Of a stretch of DNA of 33,337 nucleotides, positions 19,430-31,135 are shown piece after piece. Under the pieces are notes generated by a model. That model saw only the letters and a program-made list of their open reading frames with translations, searched no databases and had not been told where the DNA came from. Numbering within the stretch: position 1 is the stretch's first letter; the number at the start of each line of letters is the position of its first letter. This DNA is from Beroe ovata. Taxonomy: Eukaryota; Ctenophora; Nuda; Beroida; Beroidae. The stretch covers positions 12,405-45,741 of the forward strand of contig CAMPET010000382.1 in NCBI GenBank assembly GCA_946803715.1, given 5' to 3'. Both the position numbers and the translations under genes were made by a program.

Positions 19430-19873
19430 GATTGCTTTGACTTCAAAACGCTGTATACTATTCCACATATTGATTTGTTAGATAAGATAAACAGTTTGAT
19501 AGATACTACTTTTGACATGAAGGAACGTTAATGTGAATAGTAGTCTAAATAATGTTTCTTGGGCTAAAGTGAAGAGTCCTAGAATAAAGTATAGCTTTAG
19601 TAGAGAGGACGTAAAAAACCTATTGAAATATCTTATCGACAACATTTTTATTAAATTTAAAGGTAACATGCATAAACAAAATATTGGTGTACCTATGGGG
19701 TGTGACTGTGCACCATTTCTGGCAAATTTGTATTTATTTTGGTATGAGTATCAGTATAAGAGTATATTAAAGACTTGGATACTGTCAACCATAGTAGTAA
19801 ACATTATTCCAAATATTGTAGTAGATACATTGATGATTTATGCATTCCTAATTGTCTGAGAGAGGAGTGTTAG
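19430..19873 (+). pseudogene. Penelope-like element reverse transcriptase fragment
   Basis: Successive frames carry RT blocks in the right order. FDFKTLYTIPH is at 19436-19468 and a long amphipathic region follows. Then come NIGVPMGCDCAPFLANLYLF at about 19680-19740 and, in another frame, RYIDDLCIPN near 19829-19858. The G(I/V)PMG..CAP.LA.L.L block and the YIDD box are typical of Penelope-like element reverse transcriptases. A stop at 19529-19531 with a one-base shift, and a second shift near 19780, show it is dead. I see no GIY-YIG endonuclease downstream. Confidence 0.7.
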
Positions 19874-20150
19874 AGTAAAAGGTGACACCTGTCAAGTAGA
19901 GGATTCAGATCACCCAACAGTGATCCACGGGAGGTACACTATGATCCCGTATCACTGGATCTGAGAGTGGAGTGTTTAGCACGGTTTGGTTATGAGGAGC
20001 CACCACGCAGTGGTTCGGTGATGATACGAGATTTTAAGAGTTAAGGGGAGGGTTATTAGCGTGTGGGGGATTGTGATAGCGGGCTCTATTCACATTTATG
20101 TCAGCACATCCTGTAAGTATACTTTTATCTCACCTTTATGAAAACCTTGA

Positions 20151-20490
20151 TATGGACTACGATCCGGAGCTGCTGGCTCGAAGAATACATGTTATTGCAA
20201 TAACCCTCGCCTTCACCACCCCCCCTTCCGAGAACTCAATGAAGAAGCAGTCGATGAACTGATGGTGGACGTGGAGAGCATCCCACCTCCATCAGCACCT
20301 GCCATACAGCAGGAGAACACCACCAAGAACACCACTGAGGACAGCCATGAGGACGCCCCACCGCGCCCTCCAAACACCACTGAAGCAGTCAGGCATGAGG
20401 ACGCCCCACCGCGCCCTCCAAACACGACGGTTCCAGAAGTGGCGGAGGTGGGAACACAAACCCCAGAGGGTCTCCAGGTTGCCCTACTGC
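20151..20490 (+). CDS. Unidentified Pro/Thr-rich exon with internal duplication
   Basis: An open frame runs from a stop at 20148 through NTCYCNNPRLHHPPFRELNE and a proline/threonine-rich part to LQVALLQ, ending at a CTGCAG|GTTCGT donor near 20490. A 16-residue unit beginning HEDAPPRPPNTT occurs twice. The CYCNNPR..FRELNEE motif suggests a transposon-encoded protein rather than a host gene, but I cannot assign it. No clear acceptor is visible at the 5' side. Confidence 0.35.
20346..20431. repeat. 48-bp tandem coding duplication
   Basis: About 37 identical bases starting CATGAGGACGCCCCACCG are found at 20346 and again at 20394. The 48-base spacing keeps the reading frame. Confidence 0.9.
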
Positions 20491-20546
20491 AGGTTCGTTG
20501 CCTTAAACAAAGATTATTATACTGTAAGGACTTGACTTATTGTTAA

Positions 20547-23500
20547 AAAGAATGGAAAATTATAATCTTATAATGATTAGGTACGAATCGATGTATTTTA
20601 AAACTTATATAATCAATGGGTGATGTGTCAGGTATAATGATGTAAATATCGTTTCAACTGAAAGATTTTCCAACAGACAGGAGAGTAGTATGAACCTCTC
20701 CAATATGAGTAGGTATGAGTAGGATCAACTCTTTCCTCATAATCGACACCGACAATGAACACAGTGTCACAACAAAGCAATAAGTCTTTAATGAGCTCCA
20801 ACGCGAGAGCAGGGAAGGTACTGGAGAAGAGTACAAAACTATTCAGAGAGTCAAAAACTTCCCACTTCATATGAAGTAGGGGTAGAAGGAATACAAGAAT
20901 GGCTCAGTTGGTAATGGGCTAATGGAGCACACCTTGATTGTGTTCATTTCATTCGTTGACATTCCAATCTTCCAATGCGAAACGTTTATTATTATGAAAG
21001 CAGATCCAAGAGCCAGTTATACCATGAGCCAAAAAGTTTCACAGAGTTTCTGCTCCCGGTTTATTAAGAGGAATGAATCGGATTGAATTATACTTTGCTG
21101 AAATGCTGTAATAGAGAAGTAACAGAGAAGTAAACTTCTATCATAAGGAATAATACAAGTATACAACATGCTGTTTTGAATCTTTTTAAGAAAAGAGGAA
21201 AGAATGGTGAGGGTGTGAGTCACGGATTCCCTTATCTAATTACCCCTCCTCACATCTATTATCAAGTCTGGAAGATATTATAATATGGAGATATAACGAG
21301 TTGAGGAACTATGCTTGCACCTGAGCATGCATGCATGCATCTGGCATCCACATCAATAGGACTGACCTAGGGTGCCCATCATGAATTTGGCCGAGATCAT
21401 TTTAGTCATAGGATGATAAAGAACACCGAGACTTGACACAACAGTAGTTAACGACTTTTTTAGCCACCATGACTACGATTCCGAAATATCACTTCAGTGC
21501 TTCATGAGCTAGTACCTATGCACAATGCACATGACATAACATTTGACTCAATAAGTTGATAATAATACTTAAACTTCCATAATCCTCATAATGTTATTTT
21601 AACATATTATCATGACGGATGGGCACACCTTCAACACCGCCATTCATAACATTCAGCGCTGGCTCATCATATTAAGTCACACTTCGATTGCAATTAAAAA
21701 TGGCAAATTGGCTAAACAATAAATTTCATGCTGCCTTTTTCTGTGCTAGTCATTTGATTTATCTCAATATTGATTCTAGTATTCTCTTCTATAATGCATC
21801 CTCAGAATACCTGAGCTATCAAATTTCAATATATCAAAGTATCGATGAACGTTAATAAGCACGTTCAATTCCAGATTGAAGCTCCAGAGTATGTTTACCT
21901 ACCTACCACCCAAAGCGGGGTGAGAGTAGAGAAGCCAGAAGGGCAACCCATTACCCAATCATAAAACCCAGAATGATCTCAGCGAGACCTTTCATACCGC
22001 ATCTGATACAGAACCAAAGCAGCGTGAAAAACTTAACTGAAAACTTCAAACTAGTTGCTATATTGAAGATTCTAGAGTCATGGGACAGAACGGTTCGTTT
22101 GTCTAAGCCCAGAATACACGTACCTTACTCAACAGTTTAGTAGGTAGTAAAACAATAATATTTAGTAAAATAACGTTTTCACATCCATTTTCACCTTTAT
22201 ATCCGGGAAAATGAATTTCAAAAAAGGGAAGAGACTGAGAAAATTTCCCTATAATAGATCCATCTGCCAGGATTGGATGTTATAGTGTTATAGCACTCAA
22301 TACATCAATAAGTAAAAGGGGGGGGGCAAAGGTGAAAGTAAATTCGAAAATAGGAGATGATTCAGATATTCGGGAGACCCCTAACAACTATTGTGAGACA
22401 AGTAAAAGAAAGCGGGCAGCCACAACACCTACCAAACTTGTGGTTCATTATTCATAGCCATGCAAATTACAAATGCAAATGTTTCTTTTGTGGTCGAAAC
22501 AACTTAAAAACTGAAGATAATATACCTGGAAGGGAGAGAGTATCCACTGGCAAGTGCAAACAGAAGGAAGCAATAAGAAGGTAATGAAGGTAATGAAGGT
22601 AAGAAACAGCTATGAGAAGATAACAGGCCACAGCAAAGGATGAGTGTCATAATATTTGGAGTTCATCATTTTTTGAAATATAGGTAGATATAATCAAGTA
22701 CCCCAAGTATGATCATAAGCTTTTGAATTAAACGTCCTAAGATACGGTAAATGTTCAACTTGCCTCTTGCTGGGACAAAAGACTACTCGGGATGAGAAAT
22801 GCCTTTGTAAATGAGTATAATCGAGGGTTAGCGGATTGCTTCGTTGAAGGACTTCACTTCGGCACTGGCGCAGGGTCCACATTTAGGTCTATAATTGATG
22901 AGGTCAACAATGAAACTGTTAGATTGTCATTAACACATATATAATATCCCTCAATATTTGATTATTTGACGAACAACAAATGGAAGTGGAATGAGCGCAG
23001 ACTGTACATTTCAGTACTAGATGGCCGCACTTGAGATATTGGAGGGGGGGGGGGGCGGCGAACATGTTTTCGGTTCCAAGAATGAAACCACAAAAGTTAG
23101 ACAATAGATCGAAAAAAGGTGCTTCGATTTCATGGGCAAATATCCGTTTGCCACTCTAGCAATGTTAATGAGAAGTATAACAACTCATGGCATTACTGAC
23201 CCAAGACATGGAGCTGCACGAATGGTAGCACGAAACCACCAATAGCAACACCAAGAGTGAGTTATAAGCTTATCTGAGGACGAGTTCACAGCAGGCATAT
23301 CATCAACATGTTTACCTCCCACACCTCCTGATGGAGGACATAAGCAAACTTACCAAGAGCTCTTTACTTAAATTAATGTTAAAGGATGCCATACAAATTA
23401 AAATTAAACATTCGGTAATAGAAAGTCAAGTGCCAACACTCATATGTTCTTAGATTTTATTGGTATGTTTTGGTTTCATTATTTTTTCTCCTTTGTCCTC

Positions 23501-23841
23501 TTTTTTATTTCGTTTCCTTTGATTGACTTCTTTTCTTTTCTCTTCTTGTCTTTCTTTTCTTTTCATTCTTTTCTTGACTTTTCAAATTACATAACATTTT
23601 CGATGCTTGATGTGAGTGGAACCGTGTTTAGACTTGAGGTTTAAATCTTTTAATATCGGTTTTTGGTCTGTCATTATAAAAGTGATACCTAAATCTTGGG
23701 AATTTCCATTACTGACCCATCAATAATCATACCATTTTGTAATAATTAACATGAAATAGGTGTGTGATTGGTGGCAAAGAGATGTTGGGATTTCTGCAAG
23801 TCAGACAAGATTTAGGTATCACTGGCTAAGTTAACAGTGTT
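20547..23841. other. No gene seen; low-complexity patches
   Basis: About 3.3 kb without a supported exon. Noted items are an ATGC-type microsatellite near 21326-21340, a G run at 22317-22326, a run of 13 G at 23044-23056 and a pyrimidine-rich stretch at 23470-23580. Open frames here look like chance or low-complexity reading. Confidence 0.4.
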
Positions 23842-24426
23842 AGGGACCGTTCACATATTAGGTAATCAAAATTTCGGCATTTTTACCCCCCCCTCCCCCC
23901 TCCGTGATCATCCGTAATCATCCGTAATCAAAGCACAAACCCTCCTCTCAGGAGGGAAATATTACGTAATCACGGGCCCAACCCCCCCCTCTTCTGACGG
24001 AAAGGTCTGAGAGGGACAAAGGAATATGATATTTGTATTTAACCTTCTCCGGTGGATTACAAGCTTAATGGGGGTCGGGGCATAAATGACTTGCTTTGCT
24101 GTCTAGGCACAGTGAGTGCTAGCGATATACAGTGAGTATAACTTGTGTTTCAAACCAGTGCTTTAAATGAGCTCATTACACACTGCTGATGTGTCACGTG
24201 ATCTGATAATTGCACCCATGATATACCTGTAAACCTAATCAGTGAAAATGATGCATACCAAACTTCGAACTTGCAGTCTGACAGGCGTCGAGGGCCAAGA
24301 ATTCTGAAAATGTCTTGATTACGTAATCAAGGTCGAAACCCCCCTCCTCCCCCCTCCGTAATCAAGCGTAATCATTTGGAAACCCCCTCCCCCCTCGGCT
24401 GATTACGTAATATGTGAACGGTCCCT
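23842..24426. mobile_element. 585-bp non-autonomous DNA transposon (MITE) with terminal inverted repeats
   Basis: The left end AGGGACCGTTCACATATTA matches the reverse complement of the right end almost base for base over 27 bases, with one mismatch (GGTAATCA against CGTAATCA). Just inside both ends are C-rich tracts followed by CCGTAATCA-type motifs, which act as subterminal repeats. There is no coding frame, so it would need a transposase from elsewhere. The GGGACCGTTCA..ATTACGTAA ends remind me of ISL2EU/IS4EU-type elements, but I see no clear target-site duplication, so the superfamily is open. Confidence 0.85.
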
Positions 24427-25338
24427 CAAAGTGAAACATCATTGTTACATTGGACATCCTTTTGTAATTTGTGACAACCAGGTATTTTCATTGGTCACCT
24501 TCAGACGGGAACACGAGAGCAGAAGTAATTGACTCTATATTGACGAGCTGTCACGAGCAATGAATTAGGTAGTGGTATAAAAGAATAGGAAATTTGTAAA
24601 GAAAGGGAAAAGAGTCATAACGTGGACTTAATCATTAGCAGAAAGTTAAAAGTAGAATCTTATTGATATTTCAGCATGATTGTAATTTACTGGAGCCCTT
24701 ACTTTTTTACTTGATAAGATTTTGTTAATTCAAATTATATACACTACCTAATCCATGCGATATCGTTGGGTGGTAGAACCTCCATAATATTTGTAAACGG
24801 GAAGAATTGGAGCATTATAGGTAATTACATAATGGACGGTCACTGTGGTACTTAACAAATGTAGGTACTTAACATGATGATATGGATTTCTCTGTCACGC
24901 CATGCACCGTATAACTATATAACAAATGCTAATGGCATCATGGCGAGGAGCGCAATGAGGCTAATATACAACTGTGACATTTGATTGATCGTTGGATCAT
25001 ATCTAGAACGTGTATAAACTCATTCATCACTACAGATGCAGCAATGGATAATGGATCTCACTTGGACATCCTATCTAAAGTATAAAAAATTACGTTTAAA
25101 ACTGTTAAAACAAATAAAAATATTCCGACATCGAAATGGAAGAAAGTTTAAGGTATAGAGTATTAAGTAGGTGTGGTTGACGAAATATCAAAGAACATGC
25201 CGGATTATGTTCCTCTAGAGTAACACTGGACTGAAAGACCTAAGAGTGTTGCAGTTTCCCACTGAGCACTGTTTCCTAACTCCCATTGGGCTCACATCAG
25301 GGCATTAGTGACAGGGTTTGTGGCTTTGTGACCTGCAG
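24427..25338. other. No gene seen
   Basis: AT-rich sequence between the MITE and the unidentified plus-strand gene. Earlier exons of that gene may lie here but are not recognisable. Confidence 0.4.
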
Positions 25339-26629
25339 GAATTCCTCCTGAAGGAAGTTGAAGACAAGAGGGGCCATGAGTGAAATCGTCCACACTCCTC
25401 TAGCACTGGATTCCAAGAAATCAAAGTTCTACGGCTGCCTACTAAGCACTGCTAGCTGAACCCGATCGAGCGCGCATGGTTATATGTCAAGGCGAAGTTA
25501 ATCTTGCAAGATATTATGAATATCGATATTAGAACTCTATGAGTATTGATGAGTAAATCAAAGTTAACGTACTGTATTGAGTATTCTTGTACTTGAGATA
25601 AAAGCTAAAGTCGCAGCAATGATCTGAGATGATATATGGTCATAATAATTAATGGTTATAATAATTAAGTAATAAGGAGTCGAAGTGATTATAAGTGACT
25701 CTCGGATCAAAGGCTTCACGTCGGTGGCGAATAGCCAGCATTCCTGATCAAAACAAACAAGATGATTTCTTAGGTAGCCCAATCTAATCATGAGTCAGAG
25801 TGAACGAGGTCATGAAGTAGTGTGGCCAGCACACTGGGAACATCAGATGATGAATCTTCTGTGGCTGTACTGGAGTTGCTGGAGAATGACTTTGATAGCT
25901 GGCCTTACCAACACCTGAAGGATCTGTCGATTTCCCAGTAACTCAAGTAAGGCATGAAGGTGATGTCTCGAGAAGTCTTGATCAGTTATATTCCATAAAG
26001 TGAACTGTGACAGTTCATTCTGAGCAGAATCTTGAGAACAATATTATATATGTCATTCACATTATATCAACAGATTCTTTAGCCGATTTTGTTTAATTTT
26101 AACGAATGAGGTGATACCTAAGCCACTGGGTTATCACCTGGGTTAAACATGAGATGGTGGCTTCAAAGACACAGCTATCAGGGCAGCACATCGACACTTT
26201 GAGAGAATCCTTGCACAAGACAGTAATTAGCATCGACAGCAGTAATAAGCTTTACAGACCCACAGCAGAATCATGTTTTCCTCTTTAATTTATCGTCTTA
26301 GTCTCGAAGTAATCTAGAGTAAGTTGAGACTGACTTCATGCCAAACTAAATCTCTTTAATGGCTGAACCCCTTGGCTTCTCCTTGTCCCACAGGCCCCTC
26401 CCTGCAACTACCTGCACAACCGCCCAGAAGAAAATCTTTGAAGACTTGAGGAGGCTGTTCAGGGAGACTGTTCACGTTCATCCCGTACAGTGTGTCACAG
26501 ACCCATTGACGTAATCAAATGTTTGAGGTAATTACATTTGTCAAACATTTGATAACTTTTTATCAATCTTTCGCACAAATTTATATCAGAGCTTGTCAAG
26601 GAAGGTACCTTATATTTGAAAAAAATAGG
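25339..26629 (+). CDS. Unidentified multi-exon gene fragment
   Basis: Four short segments join in one frame with GT..AG borders. 25339-25379 follows acceptor ACCTGCAG and encodes EFLLKEVEDKRGH. About 25818-25937 encodes STLGTSDDESSVAVLELLEN and WPYQHLKDLSIS. 26394-26510 follows acceptor TGTCCCACAG and encodes QKKIFEDLRRLFRETVHVHP. 26590-26629 encodes ACQGRYLIFEKN. Split codons complete each other at all three junctions, which is the main support. The mixed hydrophobic/charged pattern looks like a folded host protein. I do not recognise it; the acceptor at 25817 is weak, and exons on both sides are unknown. Confidence 0.4.
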
Positions 26630-26900
26630 TAACATAGTCATGGCAGACCAAGAAAAGTTTTTCAAACGCTTTAGAGGTTCAATAATACATACCCAGGAAA
26701 TAACAGGGAGTTTAGATATAAAGCGTTTTCAACTGGTTATTTTTAACCACACCAATCACAATTCCGCTATTCAGGTGGACAAACAGATTTATGATGTTTA
26801 TGATGTTTCTGGCTCTCTGATAAGCTTATGCATGTTTAAGAATTTGCAGGAAATTCAACTAAAAGCGTTATCAACTCGTGATCCAAGGATAGTACTATAG
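26553..26900 (+). other. Overlapping open frame, status unclear
   Basis: A 115-codon stop-free frame from about 26553 to 26900 contains MADQEKFFKRFRGSIIH and QIYDVYDVSGSLISL. It overlaps the short exon proposed at 26590-26629 in another frame, so at most one is right. It has no recognised family. It could be a later exon of the same gene or a decayed one. Confidence 0.25.
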
Positions 26901-28489
26901 TAGTATTCTCGTGCTCAGGTGCTCTCTTCAATCACCATTCAGAAGGACAATTTGGTGAAGAAGTCTAAGATGTTTATGTATGCTTGATGTTCAGACTAGT
27001 GTAAAACCCTCCCTATCATGAATTTTGAATATTAAAGTAGATAATTCAGATAATATATCTATATTCAGGTAAGTATAAGAATTTATTAGATTTATTCCAT
27101 TAAGACTGAAGAATAAGATAGAGAATCACAGAAGCCCCTCTAGCTCTCTAGGAGTAGCAAACCTACTCTGTTCAAAAAGTGTCATCTCTAGAATGAGGCT
27201 TATGAAACAACAAGAATAACAAAAGGAAAGCCATGTGACCTACCATTTATGATAAGATTTCGAAAATTCAATTTTTAGTAAGTTAGTTCCAGATTTTAGT
27301 TTTCCATATGTCTACCAATTTCCAATCAGTTGTAAAAGTACATGATCAAATCTGCTCACTATATCCCTCACTATATCCCTCGTTGCACAAATTATCCCTC
27401 ATTGCTTATCTTGTCTGGGATACACAAGATAAGATCATTTACTGTGGATGGTATATGGAAACCCCTACCGTGGAGTAGTTCTATAAAAGTTCACAAGAAA
27501 TTTGATGCAAGAACCTGCACCATACGGGGAGAAGAAAAGCTGGACATGAAGAGTGCAACACAGTAAGATAGTATCAGGAACAATCATAGAGATTAAATAA
27601 AATGGGTTAAATATTTCAACTGTGAAAAAGGTGCATGGTTCTTGATGACACAAATGGGTTAGGGTTTGCAGCTGAGGTTAGGGTCTGCAGCTGAGGGTGG
27701 CTGGGCCCAGATGAAACATTTTAATAAATCATTAATGTTTGCTTTTCACTCAGAAATTCAAGGTCAGATACACGTATACATAAGGTATACGTGTAATGTG
27801 TATCTGACTTGTCTCTTCTTCTCTTATACATAAAGTACTAAAGTAATAGGAGACAAGAGCTGTAGGATTCCCCTTAAGGAAGTCACAGGGATGATGGTGT
27901 AACTAGACACGTTTTTCAACCTCCATAACTAGATACCTAGTCCATGGTGAGTGAGGCCCCTACCTGATTGCAGAAAGAATTATTGTATCGACTCCTAATA
28001 TTGGCCACATATTTTACTCTAAAGGTTCTGATAACCTTGACAACCACGTGACAGTGATAGTCAAGAAAGGAAACAAGGAAAGCTTCACTGCCATGTTTCA
28101 TCATGTGTCACACTGAGATATCATTGACATTATCTATAGTAATGTTATGGGCAAGCCCCAAGTTAGATCAGAGAAGCCATGCAGCAACTCCATAAGGGAA
28201 TGAAAGTAGAGCTGACACCTATTCTCCTGAATGACATGGACAAAAGCAGACAGTTGACACCAAATGGTGAGAAGTACAACAACAAAGTCAGTGATCTGTC
28301 CTTGTTGTGAAAAGAGGATCAAACTGAGATATAATGGGAAGCTCAACAATCTCCTCAGCCATCTGGAGAAGAAAGTTCATACAGACATAATGGCAATATG
28401 ATTTATAGGGTGTACTAGAAAGCCCTTCAAGAAGACGTGGTAAACAATAAGATACCGTATAATAAATATGGAAGGAAACCCACGACTCC
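26630..28489. other. No gene seen beyond the overlapping frame
   Basis: AT-rich sequence. It includes a GGTTAGGGT(T/C)TGCAGCTGAG unit repeated twice at 27657-27700 and the nested hairpin at 27763-27808. An open frame at 27342-27566 has no supporting splice sites or family. Confidence 0.4.
27763..27808. repeat. Nested hairpin, 46 bp
   Basis: GTCAGATACAC at 27763 pairs with GTGTATCTGAC at 27798-27808. Inside it, ACACGTATAC pairs with GTATACGTGT across a five-base loop. The two stems share bases at the left side, so they are alternative or partly nested folds. It resembles the tip of a small inverted-repeat element. Confidence 0.85.
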
Positions 28490-29280
28490 AGAAGTGACCC
28501 CTTAAATTATAGGCCTGTATCCTTAACGTGTAGACTCAGTAAGGGGTACGAAAGGTTGCTTAGGAACCATAATTTAACTTTTGTCCAAGGTAGCATTATT
28601 GATAGACAACATGGTTTTGTACCTAAGAAGTCTTGCCTATCAGATTTTGTAGAAACTACGGATTCTACAATTGAATTATTAGAAGAAGGCTCTCCCGTAG
28701 ATTTGTTTTCTTGTGATTTCATAACAGCTTTTGATACAGTTCCTCACTATAGGCTCTTGGTTAAATTAGACAGACTTGGTATAGCAGGTAACACTCTCTC
28801 AATTATACAAAACTTCTTATCAGATAGGATTGTAAAAACTGTGATGAGAAGCGAATTTTTTATTTCAAAGCATGTTTAATCAGGGGGAACCTCAGGGCTC
28901 TGTTATAGGACCCCTATTGTTTATTTTATTCATTAACAATCTGCCATCAGGTATACTGAATGCTTGTAAGATATTTGCAGATGATCTTAAAATCGCTCCT
29001 AATGCTAGCAGCTATAATGTTATAAATAATGATTTGGGATCTCTTGGAGAGTGGGAAGAAACGTGGCTCCTCAAGTATAATGTTGAAAAATGCAAAGTTT
29101 TACACATTGATCTAAATGATAACCCTAGAAGTAATTACCCTCTTAATGGTCAAGTCTTGAAGGTTACTTCCTTAGAACGTGACTTGGGTGTTTTAGTGGA
29201 CGACAGTTAAGATTGGAAACAGCATATTGATAAGTGCATTAAAGAAGCTAATTGCACTATTGGGGTAATAAAAATCCTGT
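28490..29280 (+). pseudogene. Non-LTR retrotransposon (CR1/jockey-type) reverse transcriptase, decayed
   Basis: Motifs come in order: DPLNYRPVSL, IDRQHGFVPKKSCLSDF, DFITAFDTVPHYRLLVKL, GEPQGSVIGPLLFILFINNL, then FADDLKIAPN with the catalytic Asp pair. A later block reads WLLKYNVEKCKVLHI and ends in LERDLGVLVDDS. This is the usual order of LINE reverse transcriptases of the CR1/jockey group. A frameshift at about 28877 separates the frame with DFITAF from the one with FADD. A TAA at 29208-29210 interrupts just before WKQHIDKCIKEAN, which belongs to the same protein. No endonuclease domain, 5' end or 3' tail is visible, so it is a truncated dead copy. Confidence 0.88.
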
Positions 29281-30874
29281 TGTTAAAGATGCAAAATTAA
29301 TGTTGAGAGTTAACAAAGCTTGATAAGACAAATCAATTTGAAATTACTGTCAAAATAGTACATAGAAATAGTATGTAGAAATCAATCTGGCATGCCAAGA
29401 ATGGAAACGTGAGGTTTCTTGCCGATTGTTGAGTCATAGATTGAATTTTTATTTCAGATGAAGCAGAACAGATCTTGGTGGGTTCTCAGCAGAATCTATC
29501 AAGATGGCTCCACTTGACTTGCCTTCGTTGAGCAGATGTATTTGATATCCAAGCTTGAGGAATAGGCATTTTTATAAATTATGACACAGCTAAGCAAATA
29601 AGGAAGCAAAACTGCTACTGTAACTGTTGGAATGGTTGTCCTTGTTGAAAAATGTTCTAACTTTATTAAAAAGTGAGTTGAAAGGGGACTGTAGTTATTT
29701 ATATTTGTAATTATGTCTCAAGTCAGAAAATTTGACTATTTGACTGCAAACTAGCCTGCTTGTTTATGATTATTTACTTTGGGTTTTTATAAGTTAAGTT
29801 CAGATCATCATCTTTGAGCGGCGTTCTATTTAATGCCAGTTTGATGGCTCCCCCTTTTTATTCGCATACTACTACAAACGTTTGCTCAATGGACATTTAT
29901 TGAGCACCCTGATTTGCAAATGGAATTAGGGAAAGCATTATGGTTGGGACACAATTATCTGACGAACAAACAAATCGTCCATAGAAAGAGACGAAAACAG
30001 TACAAAACTATTTCTGAAACTATTAATGTGAGAAATCGTTTCGAAGTGCTGAATCCACAAAAAACAGAAGTCGGTTAATGCCCCAAAAGTGGACTTTGTT
30101 GATCGATGATAGACACTGTCGAGAATTTCATTTTGCGCGCGCGGCGCTAACTTATTCTCAGACAATTATTCTCAGCGTGCACACGACACGTTGCGCGCCT
30201 CTGTTCTACTCAGTGAACTGAAGAGTCGTAGAAAGGAGACCAAACCACGGAGCTGAGACGCGCAGCGCGCGCGACCGAGTATTTGGGTGGAGTGTTAGGT
30301 TTTTGGATGACCCTTTCCGATTTTTTAGCTCTCGTTGTATGTAATAGTAGAGTGGTAACAACAGCGCGTGCGCACAAAGTACTAGCATGTTTACGGCGAC
30401 TGAAAGTGTAACAGGATGCTTTTTCACCTTTACGAATTTATCTCTGAATGTATTCAACAAATATCGTTCTGAAATTTAGTCACCAGGTAGAAAAAACAAA
30501 GCTGGTCATAACAGGTTAAAATCATACGAATTCTCCACTGCCTGCCGAATTTATGGCTATTTGAAGTTTTCAACAGCTCATAGCTCAGCTTAGGAATCTC
30601 TCAGAAAGATGATTTTCAACTTGCGTTGTTGCTATCACAAGTATCTATCAAGTCTCAAAGTTTCAGCCTGATAACTCAAAGGGAAGGTGCCACATGGTTT
30701 TGTCCACAAGTTAAAATTTCTATTTACAAGTCCTTTCAAGCGGCAAAATACAACAAACGCATCAGAGAATGAACTATACACCCACGTGCGCATGATGAAT
30801 TGTTGCGCGCAGCATGTAACTGGCACGTGCCAACTGAGCACAATCAAAATACAAACACAGTATTCTATGCAGCT
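29281..30874. other. No gene seen
   Basis: Mostly AT-rich, with CG-dinucleotide-rich patches at 30135-30205, 30258-30275 and 30362-30372. Open frames on the minus strand here start without ATG and show no family. Confidence 0.4.
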
Positions 30875-31135
30875 TCACCGGTCAAAACTGAGAACACGTC
30901 CTTTACAAATAATATGCTGCTGGCCCAGATGGTCTGCTATCAGCCTCTCCTTTTCATACATGAGCTTGTGGTGAGCTTTGCCCTCCTCCTTGCTCCTGTC
31001 CAAAGCAGGAATGACGCGTGAATACTTCTCTTCACACTGCTGGTGCCGTGGAGCACTTTCCAACTGTCTCCGGGCTGTTAAAGATGAGCTATATAGGTCT
31101 TTTGACTCTTGCCACCCTGTTCTCATGATCCAATC
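30875..31135 (-). CDS. Possible charged coiled-coil exon, unidentified
   Basis: A minus-strand frame encodes QESKDLYSSSLTARRQLESA, then CEEKYSRVIPALDRSKEEGK and MYEKERLIADHLGQQHI. The composition is that of a charged alpha-helical protein and looks better than chance frames nearby. No clean donor is seen at the 3' side, and the acceptor near 31135 is weak. I do not recognise a family. It could be an exon of a host gene or a fossil. Confidence 0.3.
   Translation of the reverse strand, partial: DWIMRTGWQESKDLYSSSLTARRQLESAPRHQQCEEKYSRVIPALDRSKEEGKAHHKLMYEKERLIADHLGQQHIICKGRVLSFDR

Noticed and set aside
20900-20911. tRNA box A-like sequence TGGCTCAGTTGG
   Set aside because: No B box (GGTTCGA-type) follows within 80 bases and no cloverleaf can be drawn.
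23444-23644. A 66-codon Phe/Ser-rich membrane-like frame
   Set aside because: It is a pyrimidine-rich low-complexity tract read as codons, with no splice sites or homology.
27657-27700. Telomere-like GGTTAGGG motif
   Set aside because: Only two units are present, each followed by unrelated bases. It is a short tandem duplication, not a telomeric array.
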